The translations under genes were made by a program, and so were the position numbers. From Myxococcus sp. CA023 (GTDB lineage Bacteria > Myxococcota > Myxococcia > Myxococcales > Myxococcaceae), in assembly GCF_010998615.1 (NCBI RefSeq), contig NZ_JAAEAH010000056.1, positions 1-64,000 on the forward strand: 64,000 nt of DNA, read 5' to 3'. Shown here piece by piece: positions 8,478 through 17,629 of this stretch (its first letter is position 1; every line of letters begins with the position of its first letter). Below the pieces are notes generated by a model. It saw only the letters and a list, made by a program, of their open reading frames with translations. It made no database searches and was not told where the DNA came from.

Positions 8478-9500
8478 ATGCCCGCCCTGGAGAACTTCAC
8501 GCCCTTCGCGGCCACCGACTTCCTCTCGCTGACGAAGGAGGGCGAGGAGTGCCTCGTCCTCGTCGTCGCCGGCAGCTTCGTCCTCCCCCCGGCGGGGCGC
8601 GCCTCGGACGCGCCGCTGGCGGTATGCGAGGAGCAGCCGAAGCCCGTCACCACGGACACGTATTGGGGCGAGCCGGAGAAGTCGAGCCTGCGCTACGAGT
8701 CGCAGTCGGCCTATACGCGGCCCGGCACCGACGTGCTACTACACGGCCAGGCCTGGGCGCCGAGAGGCCGCAAGGTGACACGGACGCTGGTGGCGGTGCG
8801 AGTGGGCGCACTGGAGAAGCGGGCCACTGTCTTCGGCACTCGCGTGTGGTACCGCGGCCTCATGGGGCTGAGTGCCTCGGACGCCCTGCCCTTCGAGTCC
8901 CTGCCTCTGCGCTACGAGTACGCCTTCGGCGGCACCACGGCCTCGGGCCATGAGGCGCGCAACCCCGTGGGCCGGGGCTTCTACACCAGCGCGAAGGAGG
9001 CGCTGGAGAAGCCCCTCCCCTCCATTGAGGCGCCCGAGTCCCTCGTGCGCGGCTGGGCGGACAGGCCCCCTCCCTGCAGCTTCGGCCCGGTGGCAAGGCA
9101 CTGGCAGCCGCGCCTGGGCTGGGCGGGGACGTACGACGCGACCTGGGTGGAGAAGCGCGCTCCCCTCTGGCCCCGGGACTTTGACGAGCGCTTCTTCCAC
9201 GTCGCCCCTGACGGCCTGCGAGCTCCGACTCACCTGCAGGGCGGAGAGCCAGTGGTGCTGGAAGGTGTCTCTCCTGACGGGCCGCTCGCATTCCGCCTCC
9301 CCTCTCACCGACTCCTGGCCCGCTGCACCTTCGCGGGGCGGCGGGTGAAGCAGCGCATGGTGCTGGACACGGTGCTGCTGGAGCCGGACGAGGGCCGACT
9401 CGTCCTCACCTGGCGAGCGACGTTTCCGGCGCACCGGCAGTTCGCCACGCATGAGGTAAGCACCGTGCGGCTGCTGCTGCCCGGGGAGGACACGCCATGA
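8478..9500 (+). CDS. DUF2169 family T6SS accessory/adaptor protein
   Basis: 340 residues. N-terminal ENFTPFAATDFLSLTKEGEE, then RYESQSAYTRPGTDVLLHGQ, and RYEYAFGGTTASGHEARNP with PVGRGF are characteristic of DUF2169, known in T6SS effector operons as a probable chaperone or adaptor that links PAAR/DUF4150 effectors to the spike. It overlaps the next gene by four bases (ATGA at 9497). Cytoplasmic, no signal peptide. Confidence 0.85.
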   Translation: MPALENFTPFAATDFLSLTKEGEECLVLVVAGSFVLPPAGRASDAPLAVCEEQPKPVTTDTYWGEPEKSSLRYESQSAYTRPGTDVLLHGQAWAPRGRKVTRTLVAVRVGALEKRATVFGTRVWYRGLMGLSASDALPFESLPLRYEYAFGGTTASGHEARNPVGRGFYTSAKEALEKPLPSIEAPESLVRGWADRPPPCSFGPVARHWQPRLGWAGTYDATWVEKRAPLWPRDFDERFFHVAPDGLRAPTHLQGGEPVVLEGVSPDGPLAFRLPSHRLLARCTFAGRRVKQRMVLDTVLLEPDEGRLVLTWRATFPAHRQFATHEVSTVRLLLPGEDTP

Positions 9501-10546
9501 GTGCAGTGCAGGTGGTGGGGCTGGGCCTGTGCACACCGGTGGGCACCTCGGCACACATGACGCTGGCCTCGCTGCGCGCGGGCCTCGTGCGCTTCGCGGA
9601 AACGGAGGTGCTGGACGCGGTGGCCGAGCCCGTCCGGGCCTCCCGGCTGAGTCTCCTGGACGCCTCCCTCTCCCGCACGGAGCGAATGGTGGCGCTGGCC
9701 CGGCAGGCACTCGCCGGCGTACGGCCGCTCATGGACGCACTCCCTCCGGGGCGGGTGCCGCTGTACCTCGGGCTACCCGAGGCGGGGCTGGGGCCCCAGG
9801 TGGAGCAGGAGGCGCTGGTGGCGGCGCTGCTGGCCCAGACTGACGGGCGCCTGGACGTCGTGCAGGTGCACGCGGCTGGGCGGGCCGCCTTCTTTGAGGC
9901 CCTGGCCTCGGCCCAAAAGGACTTGCACTCCGGACGCGCGGGGGCGCTGGCCCTGGTGGGCGCGGTGGACTCGCTGGCCGACAGCGCTTCCTTGGAGGCG
10001 CACGTGGGCGCGCGGCTGCACCTGGGGCGCCCGAATCCGGACGGGCGTATTCCAGGCGAGGCGGCGGGCTTCGTCGCCCTGGCGCGGCCGAGCGCCCTCA
10101 AGCCCCTGAAGCTGGAGTCCTCCGGCGTCCTGCTGGGCACGTCGCTCGCCGTGGAGCCGAGGCCCTTCGCGCAGAGCCGCCCCAGCCTGGCCGAGGGGCT
10201 GACGGAAGCCCTCCATGCCCTGACGCGGGACTCAGCAACGGGCGGGCGATGCGTGGACGCAGTCCTGGCCTGCCAACCCGGTGACTCATTCTGGGCCACC
10301 GAGTTCTCCCGCGCCTACCTGCGCAACGCCGCCCTCATGCCCGAGCCCCTGCGCGTCCTCGTCGCGGGGGAAGGACTGGGGGACGCGGGGGCCGGCGCGG
10401 GCCCCGTCATGCTGGGCGTGGCCCTGCACCGAGCGCGCTGGCGCCAGGCTGGCGCGCGCAGGACGCTCGTCTATGGCAGTTCCGACAGCGGACGCATCGG
10501 CGCCTGCGTCGTGGAGATGATTCGAAGTGCTAAGGAGAAGGCATGA
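9497..10546 (+). CDS. Ketosynthase-like (thiolase-fold) T6SS-associated protein without catalytic Cys
   Basis: 349 residues. VQVVGLGLCTPVGTSAHMT matches the N-terminal strand-loop of 3-oxoacyl-ACP synthases, and GRIPGEAAGFVALARP matches the mid-protein GEGA region. Where a ketosynthase has its Cys nucleophile, this protein reads VQVHAAGRAAFFEAL with no Cys, so condensing activity is unlikely. Such ketosynthase-like proteins recur in DUF2169/DUF4150 cargo operons; a structural or adaptor role is inferred. It overlaps both neighbours by ATGA. Confidence 0.7.
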   Translation: MSAVQVVGLGLCTPVGTSAHMTLASLRAGLVRFAETEVLDAVAEPVRASRLSLLDASLSRTERMVALARQALAGVRPLMDALPPGRVPLYLGLPEAGLGPQVEQEALVAALLAQTDGRLDVVQVHAAGRAAFFEALASAQKDLHSGRAGALALVGAVDSLADSASLEAHVGARLHLGRPNPDGRIPGEAAGFVALARPSALKPLKLESSGVLLGTSLAVEPRPFAQSRPSLAEGLTEALHALTRDSATGGRCVDAVLACQPGDSFWATEFSRAYLRNAALMPEPLRVLVAGEGLGDAGAGAGPVMLGVALHRARWRQAGARRTLVYGSSDSGRIGACVVEMIRSAKEKA

Positions 10547-11904
10547 GCAAAGTCTACGCCAACGGCCGCTCAATCATTCACAAGGGGAGCGGCAACACGC
10601 ACACCTCGGCGGCCCCCGACGTCTGCAAGGTGCCGACACCGGGCGGGCCAGTGCCCACTCCCTTCGTCAACTCCGCCCAGGACTCTATGCTCACCAAGGG
10701 GAGCAAGAGCGTCACCATCAACGGCCACCCGGTGGCGCTGACGGACTCCGAGCTGAGCGTCAGCTCGGGCGACGAGCCGGGGACGGCGGGCGGCCTCATC
10801 TCCTCCAAATTCAAAGGGAAGCTGGCCTGGGGCAGCGGCAGCGTGGACGTGAAGTTCGAGGGCAAGGGCGTCGTGCGCTACCTCGACGTCACCCTCCACA
10901 ACGGCAACTCCTTCAACACCGCGTTCATGTCGAATGGACGGGCGGGAACGGGCTTCGCCTATGGCGACGACTTCAAGGGCGCGTGCATCATCTGCCAAAA
11001 GGACCCGGACAGCCACGCGGTGATTGAGCGGCAAGAAACCGAGGAGGAGCAAAGCCTCGCCATTGCCAAGAAGATTCTCAAGGACCTCAAGGCACGCGAG
11101 GCCGAGTGGGCCACGGTCCATCAGGGAATCATTACAAAGGAAGCCCAACTCAAGCGCCTTCTCGAGGGCACGAATCCACCGCCAAAACAGGCGACCCTGG
11201 ATGAGCGAAGGGCCGAAATTCAGAAACTCGAGGCGAAGCGCAAGGGACTTGAGGGCCATCGACGGGCGGACTCTACCGGATATATGTTTGGCGTCATGGT
11301 GTGCCGCGACGGCGAGAGGTTCGCCGCGGTGTCGGGTGGCGAGGTGCCTCCTGGCTTCATCGCCATCGCCGAGGCTCACGGATGCACCGTTATTGGCGAG
11401 GCCGCCACGCTGGAGGACTTCCTTGCCCTCAATCCAAGGTGTGCCGCGGGAGACACTGAGGCCATCAGAAAGCTCACCAAGCGGTGGGACGATACGGAGA
11501 CGTCAGTCGCCGATAAAAAAGCAGGATACAACAACAAGCCTGGAACTTGCGCGGGCGCCAAACTCATCGGCAAGAGCGGCCACGTCGCGAATTCCATGAC
11601 GGAGATGTTCTTCGCCTTTCCCAGCGCCAGGAAGCTGGCCTACCCAGTACTCTATCGCGGCCCCTCCGAATACTCTCCACCCAAGGTTAGAGCAGTGGGA
11701 CCTGACGGCATGGGGGCGGGGGCATGGAAGCCTCCAAGTGTCGCGGCGGTCGTCGCTGCCCTCAATGAAGGTAGAAGTGTCGAGGCCGATGGGGAACGCG
11801 TTGATATGCGACGCAAGTCGGGTGAGACCGTGCTTTCCTGCCAGTCGTGTCAGGACACACTTTTCATGGCTCGGTGTGACATCGAGGTGCAGAAATGCGG
11901 ATGA
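10543..11904 (+). CDS. T6SS effector: DUF4150 (PAAR-like) domain plus putative deaminase-fold toxin
   Basis: 453 residues. Residues 1-~130 (VYANGRSIIHKGSGNTHTSA, then PDVCKVPTPGGPVPTPFVN and SVTINGHPVAL) are a DUF4150 PAAR-like spike-tip domain. A charged helical linker follows (residues ~165-240). The C-terminal ~200 residues form a separate domain with GTCAGAKLI and, near the end, SCQSCQDTL, a CxxxK plus CxxC arrangement resembling bacterial toxin deaminases; the enzymatic call is inference. Its stop overlaps the immunity gene by ten bases. Predicted to be delivered by a T6SS encoded elsewhere. Confidence 0.75.
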   Translation: MSKVYANGRSIIHKGSGNTHTSAAPDVCKVPTPGGPVPTPFVNSAQDSMLTKGSKSVTINGHPVALTDSELSVSSGDEPGTAGGLISSKFKGKLAWGSGSVDVKFEGKGVVRYLDVTLHNGNSFNTAFMSNGRAGTGFAYGDDFKGACIICQKDPDSHAVIERQETEEEQSLAIAKKILKDLKAREAEWATVHQGIITKEAQLKRLLEGTNPPPKQATLDERRAEIQKLEAKRKGLEGHRRADSTGYMFGVMVCRDGERFAAVSGGEVPPGFIAIAEAHGCTVIGEAATLEDFLALNPRCAAGDTEAIRKLTKRWDDTETSVADKKAGYNNKPGTCAGAKLIGKSGHVANSMTEMFFAFPSARKLAYPVLYRGPSEYSPPKVRAVGPDGMGAGAWKPPSVAAVVAALNEGRSVEADGERVDMRRKSGETVLSCQSCQDTLFMARCDIEVQKCG

Positions 11905-12713
11905 CCTGGTCGAAGCTTCTTGAGGCCCCCCCGCCCTTGTCGATGCCGGGCTTGCTTGCGTTCATGGAGCGATGGAAGCCCGGTAGCACCCAGGGCTTCA
12001 AGCCGGCCACTGCCGACCAGATTGCCGTCCTGGCCAAGCCGCATGGAGGGCTCAATGCGCTGCCTCACGTGTATCGCGAGTTTCTGGAGACGATGGGCGC
12101 ATCGACTGGCAGCCTGCGGTTGACGTTCGGCACAACCTCTATTTCGGCGCTGCTGGAGGACCGCGAGGACCTGCAACGGGAACGGCCGGATGCTCGCCGG
12201 TATCTCAGGTTCACCATTGGCGAGGAGGATGAGTTTAATACTACCGGGAGGCGCGACACGGACGATATCTTCGAACTCTTCCGTCCAACACCCGACGGAC
12301 GGGACGCGGCAATCATCCGCATTCACGAAGAGGACCTGGTCCGTGGGAAGGGGGAGGTAGAGCGACCCTTCCCAACCTTCTCCGACTGGCTGCGAACAAT
12401 CATTGTATCCAGAATCGTCTTTGATGCCGAACCGGAGAAGCAAACGGAGTACTACAGCCTTGGGCGGAAACCCGAGACTCCGGCCAGAACATACGACTTT
12501 CTCACGCGCCTGGGATTCTCGCTCACCGAACTCGGGGCCTCGTCAGAGGTGGTTCCTCTGGAGCACACAGAGTATGGCACGATTGCCCTTATCCGAGCAC
12601 CTACAGCATCAATTCCGCGTACGGGACTGAGATTGCGTGCGCGTGACAAGGCACAGCAGCGGATTCTGGAGGAAGTCATCAGCGACCATGAGGAAGAGTT
12701 GAGCGGTGGTTGA
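11895..12713 (+). CDS. SUKH (SMI1/KNR4-like) immunity protein
   Basis: 272 residues; the start overlaps the toxin's 3' end. The segment ATADQIAVLAKPHGGLNALP, then HVYREFLETMGASTGSLRL is the SUKH signature in which an acidic/aromatic helix precedes a G-containing strand; SDWLRTIIVSRI lies later. SUKH proteins are common immunity proteins for polymorphic toxins, including deaminases. The gene order toxin then immunity and the overlap support that role. The C-terminal third has no obvious match and may be an extra binding domain. Confidence 0.75.
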   Translation: MRMTWSKLLEAPPPLSMPGLLAFMERWKPGSTQGFKPATADQIAVLAKPHGGLNALPHVYREFLETMGASTGSLRLTFGTTSISALLEDREDLQRERPDARRYLRFTIGEEDEFNTTGRRDTDDIFELFRPTPDGRDAAIIRIHEEDLVRGKGEVERPFPTFSDWLRTIIVSRIVFDAEPEKQTEYYSLGRKPETPARTYDFLTRLGFSLTELGASSEVVPLEHTEYGTIALIRAPTASIPRTGLRLRARDKAQQRILEEVISDHEEELSGG

Positions 12714-12988
12714 CGGGGCCACCGTCCACATGGCGTTCAAGACCTCCTCAACGCTGCATCGCGCGCAGAGGAAATGCTGCGCGCGAGCCTGATGGCGAAT
12801 GGGAGCGAGGCTGGCATGGCCCGCTTGCCCTGTGCCTCGTGCATGCCCTTGAGGCAGCAAGACACTTCTCCTGCACGAGGGCAGCGCGGACCAGAAGGCG
12901 TGCTATCCTGCGGTGGCATCCTCGCTCTCTACATCAGCCACACAGTCTCTTGCTGCACTCGTCGCGACAGGCTGGAGTAGGCCCCTCC

Positions 12989-13867
12989 ATGGACACCCGC
13001 AGCGAGATTGAGCGCTTCCTTCGCACCGGCGACTACGACGTCCACTGCAGGGCCTGGCCGGGCGACGTCCTCGAAAGGGAGAGGCGGGCGCGCGACGAAC
13101 TCCGCCAGGCCCTCGTCACGGAAGTGCAGCGGCGCACCGCGGGCCTCGACGTGCCGGAGAAGCTCCAAGGCCTCGACGTCGTCGCCCTCACCCGCCGCAA
13201 GGTGGAGCCCATGGTGCGAGGCCTCTTCCCCCGCGAGGAGCAGGACGCCGTCCTCGCCGTCCTGGAACGCTCCGTCGTATTCGTCACTCCGGCCAACATC
13301 GTCCAAGTCCTGCTGAAGTCCTCCTGGCTGAATACCGCCTGGGACCTGGCCAACCTGTACCTCCTCGGCGTCGGCGCGGAGCTGCTGGGAGAGGACGCGC
13401 CCCGCATCCTTGGCCTCAGCGAGCACACCACATGCTACGTCTCCCTCTCGTACTTCGACGAGGAGTCCCCCTTCGCCGACTTCCTCGTCCATGAGGCGGC
13501 CCACGTCTTTCACAACTGCAAGCGCCGCACGGCGGGCCTGCCCGAGACACGCCGACGCGAGTGGCTCCTCGACATCGACTTCCGGAAACGCGAGACGTTC
13601 GCCTACGCCTGCGAGGCATATAGCCGCGTCCTTGAAGCCGGCGACAACCGCCAGGCGCGCATGGCGCTCGCCGAGGAGTACGCGGCCTGCGCGGCACCGT
13701 CCGACGAGCGCGTGTCGGTGAGCGAAGTCGTGGAACTCGTTCGTGAAGCCGCGGCAGCGAGGAATGGGTGGAAGCACATCCTCACGCGGTGTGCCCCTCA
13801 GACGCGGGCCGTCACACATGCCTCCGCAACAACGGTGGCAACAACAGCCCGGCGTCACGGACCATGA
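12989..13867 (+). CDS. HExxH putative zinc metallopeptidase-like protein
   Basis: 292 residues from ATG 12989. The notable motif is LVHEAAHVFHNC: an HExxH zinc-binding helix at about residue 169, followed ~35 residues later by RKRETFAYACEAY, in which Glu could be the third ligand. No signal peptide or membrane segment, so it is probably cytoplasmic. I do not recognise a named family. It follows the T6SS cargo operon after 275 bp that hold nothing I can support. The last ~25 residues overlap a Thr/Ala-rich tail of doubtful value. Confidence 0.6.
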   Translation: MDTRSEIERFLRTGDYDVHCRAWPGDVLERERRARDELRQALVTEVQRRTAGLDVPEKLQGLDVVALTRRKVEPMVRGLFPREEQDAVLAVLERSVVFVTPANIVQVLLKSSWLNTAWDLANLYLLGVGAELLGEDAPRILGLSEHTTCYVSLSYFDEESPFADFLVHEAAHVFHNCKRRTAGLPETRRREWLLDIDFRKRETFAYACEAYSRVLEAGDNRQARMALAEEYAACAAPSDERVSVSEVVELVREAAAARNGWKHILTRCAPQTRAVTHASATTVATTARRHGP

Positions 13868-13903
13868 GGACTCGGGACGGGCGCCCTTTCCCGCGCGGTG
13901 GCG

Positions 13904-15217
13904 TCAGGGGCGTCCGTCCGGCTCGACGGGGGCCAGGCGCCCGTCCTCAGTGACGCGCACCACGTGGGCGGGTGCGAAGGTGCCAGCCCGGCCACACACG
14001 ACTGCGTCGAGTCGCTGGTTCGTCGTCCCCACCACCAAGTCCCCCGCTTCATCCAGTGCGTATGCCATCGGTGCGCCAGGGAGAGTCACCCAAGGCGTGG
14101 CACGCCACCGCCCCTCGGACGCGTCGACACGCACCAGACTCCCCGCGCCGCCGAACATGTGCGCGAGGCCATCCACCACCACGAGGGTGCCGTGCATCCG
14201 CACGACAACCAGGGGGTTGGCCTGGGGCTCCTCCAGCACCGTCACTCGCCCCGCCTCATGCACTTCCAACGTGCCCCCAAACTCCCCGTCGTCCCACCCG
14301 ACGAGACATGCCTCCCCCATGACTTCGAGGACGGAGGCGGAGTCCCGTCCAGGCACGGATGCACACGGACTTCCTCGTGGGGGCGCCTTCGGCTTGTCCC
14401 AGTGCAACTGGACAGAGGTGTGTCCCTCGTGCAGCGTCCATCCTCCGGCGCGTCTTGGACTGAGGTCGGCGCAATCGATGGACTCCGCGGGCTGCACCTC
14501 CTGTCCGGAGAGTCCCTCCAAGGCCAACCTCGCGTGGCTCCTCGCCACCGGAGAGGCGTGCGTCGTCACCACCCGCTGGAGCAGCGGCACCAACTCTTCC
14601 GCATAGGCATGGAAGGAGTAGCTGCCCAGCGCAGCAACCGCCGCGGCCTGGACTTCACTGTGCGGCGCGTACACCGCCTGGCGCAGCGCCTCGAGGGCGG
14701 CTGCGTCTCCCACGCGTCCAAGGGCCTCTGCGGCCCGCGCGCGCTCCCAGCCCTCCTTCCCCGTGGCCAGCAGCCGCAGCAACGGCTCCGTCGCCGCTGG
14801 CCGCGCCACGGCCCCCAGGGACGCAAGGCTCGCGAGGGCCCGGGCACGGCACTCGGGCACGGCGAGCTGATCAAGGACGCCCGGCACCGCAGCAGGACTC
14901 CCGAAGGCCACCAGCGCCTGCAGCGCCACGGGCGTGAGGCGCACGTCCGCCCGCTGTAGCGCCTGCAACGCCTCGGGCGCGGCCTTCGCCCCCAGGCGCA
15001 CGTGGGCCGCCAGCACGGACGCCACGTAGGCCGCTCGCGGGGTGCATCCATCGAAAACCGCCTCGCAGCTTGGAGCAGGCGCCGAGGGGCAGGACATCCC
15101 TGGTGGGCGCCGGAGAGTGGGCTCCTCCAGCTCCCGCGCGAGGAGCGTCCGCAGGCGCGTAACGAACATCTCCGTGTACATGGAGGAGCGCCTGGCGAGG
15201 ACGTGGCGCACGAGCAC
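13904..15217 (-). CDS. HEAT-repeat protein with beta-rich C-terminal domain
   Basis: 437 residues (possible start also at 15181, beginning MYTEMFVTRL). Residues ~50-240 are HEAT repeats, e.g. ALQALVAFGSPAAVPGVLDQ and ARAAEALGRVGDAAALEALR. The C-terminal 190 residues are strand-rich, with repeated short hydrophobic blocks (LVVVRMHGTLVVVDGLAHMF; DLVVGTTNQRLDAVV), possibly a partial beta-propeller. It is 10 bp downstream of the lipoprotein gene, so probably co-transcribed with it. Function unknown; it converges on the metallopeptidase-like gene. Confidence 0.6.
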   Translation of the reverse strand: MLVRHVLARRSSMYTEMFVTRLRTLLARELEEPTLRRPPGMSCPSAPAPSCEAVFDGCTPRAAYVASVLAAHVRLGAKAAPEALQALQRADVRLTPVALQALVAFGSPAAVPGVLDQLAVPECRARALASLASLGAVARPAATEPLLRLLATGKEGWERARAAEALGRVGDAAALEALRQAVYAPHSEVQAAAVAALGSYSFHAYAEELVPLLQRVVTTHASPVARSHARLALEGLSGQEVQPAESIDCADLSPRRAGGWTLHEGHTSVQLHWDKPKAPPRGSPCASVPGRDSASVLEVMGEACLVGWDDGEFGGTLEVHEAGRVTVLEEPQANPLVVVRMHGTLVVVDGLAHMFGGAGSLVRVDASEGRWRATPWVTLPGAPMAYALDEAGDLVVGTTNQRLDAVVCGRAGTFAPAHVVRVTEDGRLAPVEPDGRP

Positions 15218-15226
15218 CAGCGCCTC

Positions 15227-15775
15227 TCAGCTCGACTCCGGATTCTCCAGCACCTCTACCAGCACCGGGGCCAATGTCGGGCCGAGGTGCTCCAGGGCCG
15301 ACGTGGGCGACTCCAGGAGGTGGCGCACAATGGCTGGCCCTGCTCGCTCATCATCGAGTGAGGAGAGCGCGTGCAGGGCCAGCCCACCGGGCTCCCGCTC
15401 ATACGCCTCGATGAGCGCAGGTACGGCGCCCATGGCCTTCCCGTCCATCTCGCCCAGCGCCTGTGCTGCACCGCCGCGCACGCGACGGTCCGAATGCCGA
15501 AGCAGCGAAATCAGCCGAGGGACGACTTCCTCCCCCGCGCGCCCCAGTTTCCAGGCTGCACACGCCTGCTCCGGCGGCAGCCACCTCTCCCCCATGTCGG
15601 GGCCGTGGACTTCCTGCAGCAGCGCAAGGCACGCGTCGGCCCCGTCGCAGCAACTCTCCCATGTCCTGGTGTCCTCCCGCTTCCACGGCCGGGAACACCC
15701 CAGGCACAGCGCCACTACCACGCACACGAGCCCGACCAACCGGCAGCGGTGCCCAGGCTTCACCTCTCCCTCCAT
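15227..15775 (-). CDS. HEAT-repeat lipoprotein
   Basis: 182 residues from ATG 15775 (15790 also possible). The signal sequence is CRLVGLVCVVVALCLGC, ending in a lipobox LCLGC, so the mature protein should be lipid-anchored. The mature part contains a Cys-rich segment (ESCCDGADAC) and two to three HEAT repeats (RLISLLRHSDRRVRGGAAQA; IVRHLLESPTSALEHLGPTL). First or second gene of a reverse-strand unit with 13904-15217 and probably the RDD gene upstream. Confidence 0.65.
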   Translation of the reverse strand: MEGEVKPGHRCRLVGLVCVVVALCLGCSRPWKREDTRTWESCCDGADACLALLQEVHGPDMGERWLPPEQACAAWKLGRAGEEVVPRLISLLRHSDRRVRGGAAQALGEMDGKAMGAVPALIEAYEREPGGLALHALSSLDDERAGPAIVRHLLESPTSALEHLGPTLAPVLVEVLENPESS

Positions 15776-15826
15776 GTCATCGCCTCTCAATCACTCCTCG
15801 CTGTGGAGGGCCTTCGAACCAATGCT

Positions 15827-16441
15827 TCAGCCACTTACGGGCCGCGCCGCGAATGAGCGCTCCGCTCCAGGGGCTTTCACGACGCGTGTGCCGGCCACCC
15901 AGTCGTGCAGGCATCGCCGCTCCTCGCCAACGATGAAGAGCGCATCCACGAGGCCGAACCAGACGCAGTAGCCGCAGAGCGCCATTGGGAGCGCGTTCCT
16001 CAGCAGGGCGATCCGCCACACCTCCGCTGGAAGTCCGTCTCCGCGGACGACGCGTATCCCCAGGAGCCGCTTGCCGAGGCTCGCCCCAGTGCCTCGAATC
16101 AGGTTCGCCTGCACGAGCAACACGAAGAGCGCCGGGATGTAAATCGCAGGAGCCTGCATCGCATCCTCGCCCGGTAGCGCCAGGCACCGGAGGACGCCCA
16201 GGAACAGGGAGGGCAGCAGGAGCGCGGCGCAGTCAACAAGGCATGCCGCGAGCCGAGCCCAGCACGTCGCCAGCTCTGGAGCCGCATGGAGGCACGGACG
16301 GCATAAGCCCGCTCCGGACGAGGCACAGAAGGCACAGGTGAAGGTGCCGCAGCGAGTACAAGCAATGGCGGCGGAGAAGCCTGGTTGCTCGGAGCATCGC
16401 GCTTCCGAAACTGACTCAATGGCCTCGCGGAAGTCGGACAT
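15827..16441 (-). CDS. RDD-family membrane protein with N-terminal zinc-ribbon-like motif
   Basis: 204 residues from ATG 16441. N-terminal CTRCGTFTCAFC and CRPCL form a treble Cys-pair cluster like a B-box/zinc ribbon. Next come RDD features: CWARLAACLVDCAALLLPSL (Arg-Asp positions of the domain), a second membrane helix, GTGASLGKRLLGIRVV (the family's conserved block) and a third helix ending in DALFIVGEERRCLHDWVAGT. RDD proteins are small inner-membrane proteins of mostly unknown role. It is 52 bp upstream of the HEAT lipoprotein gene on the same strand. Confidence 0.75.
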   Translation of the reverse strand: MSDFREAIESVSEARCSEQPGFSAAIACTRCGTFTCAFCASSGAGLCRPCLHAAPELATCWARLAACLVDCAALLLPSLFLGVLRCLALPGEDAMQAPAIYIPALFVLLVQANLIRGTGASLGKRLLGIRVVRGDGLPAEVWRIALLRNALPMALCGYCVWFGLVDALFIVGEERRCLHDWVAGTRVVKAPGAERSFAARPVSG

Positions 16442-16529
16442 GAAGGGCCGCAGCACAGCTACGGCCGCCCCGTGACGGCAAGCCTCTTCGGCGAAAAGCC
16501 CTCACTTCCACCAACAAACAGAACCCAAT

Positions 16530-16549
16530 GGGTCTAGTAAACTAGACCC
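16530..16549. other. Perfect inverted repeat in 16.46-16.60 kb gap
   Basis: GGGTCTAGT, AA, ACTAGACCC. No T-run on either side; it could be an operator or the end of a small insertion. Confidence 0.35.
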
Positions 16550-16643
16550 TGACGAAATCTTACCGTCTCTTCGTTCGTCGAGGAGCGGCACGTCGGTTAC
16601 GCAGGTGCCAGCTCGGCAAGGAGGGCCGACAGCCTCATCAGGC

Positions 16644-16904
16644 TCATGGCCACGCCAGCTCGACATGGAGAAGCGGGTCCGCGGGCATCTCCACCTTCGA
16701 GGCACGGGCCGCACGGACGGCCTCGCCCACCACGCCGATGTCCGGGGCCGCGCGCGCCTGGCCGTCCAGCCAGTAGCGGCTCTCCGTCTCCGCGCGCAGG
16801 TGGCTCTGCACCCAGTCTGCGAGCATCGGCATCTGCTCCTCGACAATGGAGCGCGGCAGCTTCGCGCCGCGCGCCAGCACCTTGCTGGTGAAGCCGGACG
16901 ACAT
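16644..16904 (-). CDS. Short hypothetical protein abutting an IS remnant
   Basis: 86 residues from ATG 16904. The text reads like a true protein (KLPRSIVEEQMPMLADWVQS, then SRYWLDGQARAAPDIGVVGE and PADPLLHVELAWP). The start codon lies exactly where IS701-type sequence begins on the other side, so the gene may be missing its original 5' end. Family not recognised. Confidence 0.4.
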   Translation of the reverse strand: MSSGFTSKVLARGAKLPRSIVEEQMPMLADWVQSHLRAETESRYWLDGQARAAPDIGVVGEAVRAARASKVEMPADPLLHVELAWP

Positions 16905-17530
16905 GGTGCAGGAGGTGGCCGCGGAGGCTTGGGCGCGTCTGTCCTCGGGCGCGGGCACCAAGGGCCACGCCTCTACGACTGGGCGCGCATGCGTCTCAAC
17001 CGTCACCTGGGCCTGTCACGGTGGCTACTGTTTCACAGAAGCCTCACGGACGGGAAAGTGGCCTTCTACGTAGCCCACGCCCGACGCAATGCCTCGCTGG
17101 AGTCGCTGGTGCGCGCGGCGGGCAGCAGGTGGGCGGTGGAAGAGGATTTCGAGTCCGCCAAGGGCGAAGTAGGCCTGGCGGACTATGAGGTGCGCACCTG
17201 GACGGCCTGGCACCGGCACATGACGCTGTGCCTGGTGGCTAACGTCTTCCTTGCCTCCGCACGAGTCATGGCCAACCTCCCACCCCAGGAGGGCATGCCC
17301 TCAAAAGCTCTCGGCCTGCCGCAGCGAAGAAACCCCATGCGCGCGTTTCTCGCCTGGCGCGGCCTTCACTGACTGCCGCCCTCGTTCGCTACTCCGTCCA
17401 GGAAGTGCGAAGGCTTCTGGTTGCGATTCTGCGGCATGCGGCGGCTCCGCTTGCTCATGCCCTGGCGTGGTGTCGCTGGCGACGCCACCACCAAGTCGTC
17501 GCCATGCAGTGCCACTACCGGGCCCGAGGA
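16905..17530 (+). pseudogene. IS701-family transposase remnant
   Basis: Only the C-terminal half remains. Frame one gives EVAAEAWARLSSGAGTKG; a missing C near 16966 shifts to GPRLYDWARMRLN, then RWAVEEDFESAKGEVGLADY and TAWHRHMTLCLVANVFLA, ending RGLH-stop at 17372. A second shift near 17365 restores RYSVQEVRRLLVAILRH, then LAWCRWRRHHQVVAMQCHYR. This is the DDE/Glu region and C-terminus of IS701-type transposases. The 5' half is lost at about 16905. The remaining 100 bp to 17629 show nothing else. Confidence 0.75.
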
Positions 17531-17629
17531 GCACGACTCAAACTGCATCTGCAGGACCAAACAGCCTACCCCCTCCTCGCCAGCCTGCTAAATGAGGGGC
17601 TGCCTCAGTCCGGAGCTCCACCGGTGCGA

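Noticed and set aside
12751-12800. GAGGAAATGCTGCGCG-like text resembling the 3' end of the gene at 5985-6227
   Set aside because: Only about 15 bases match and no frame continues; chance similarity is likely in this GC-rich DNA.
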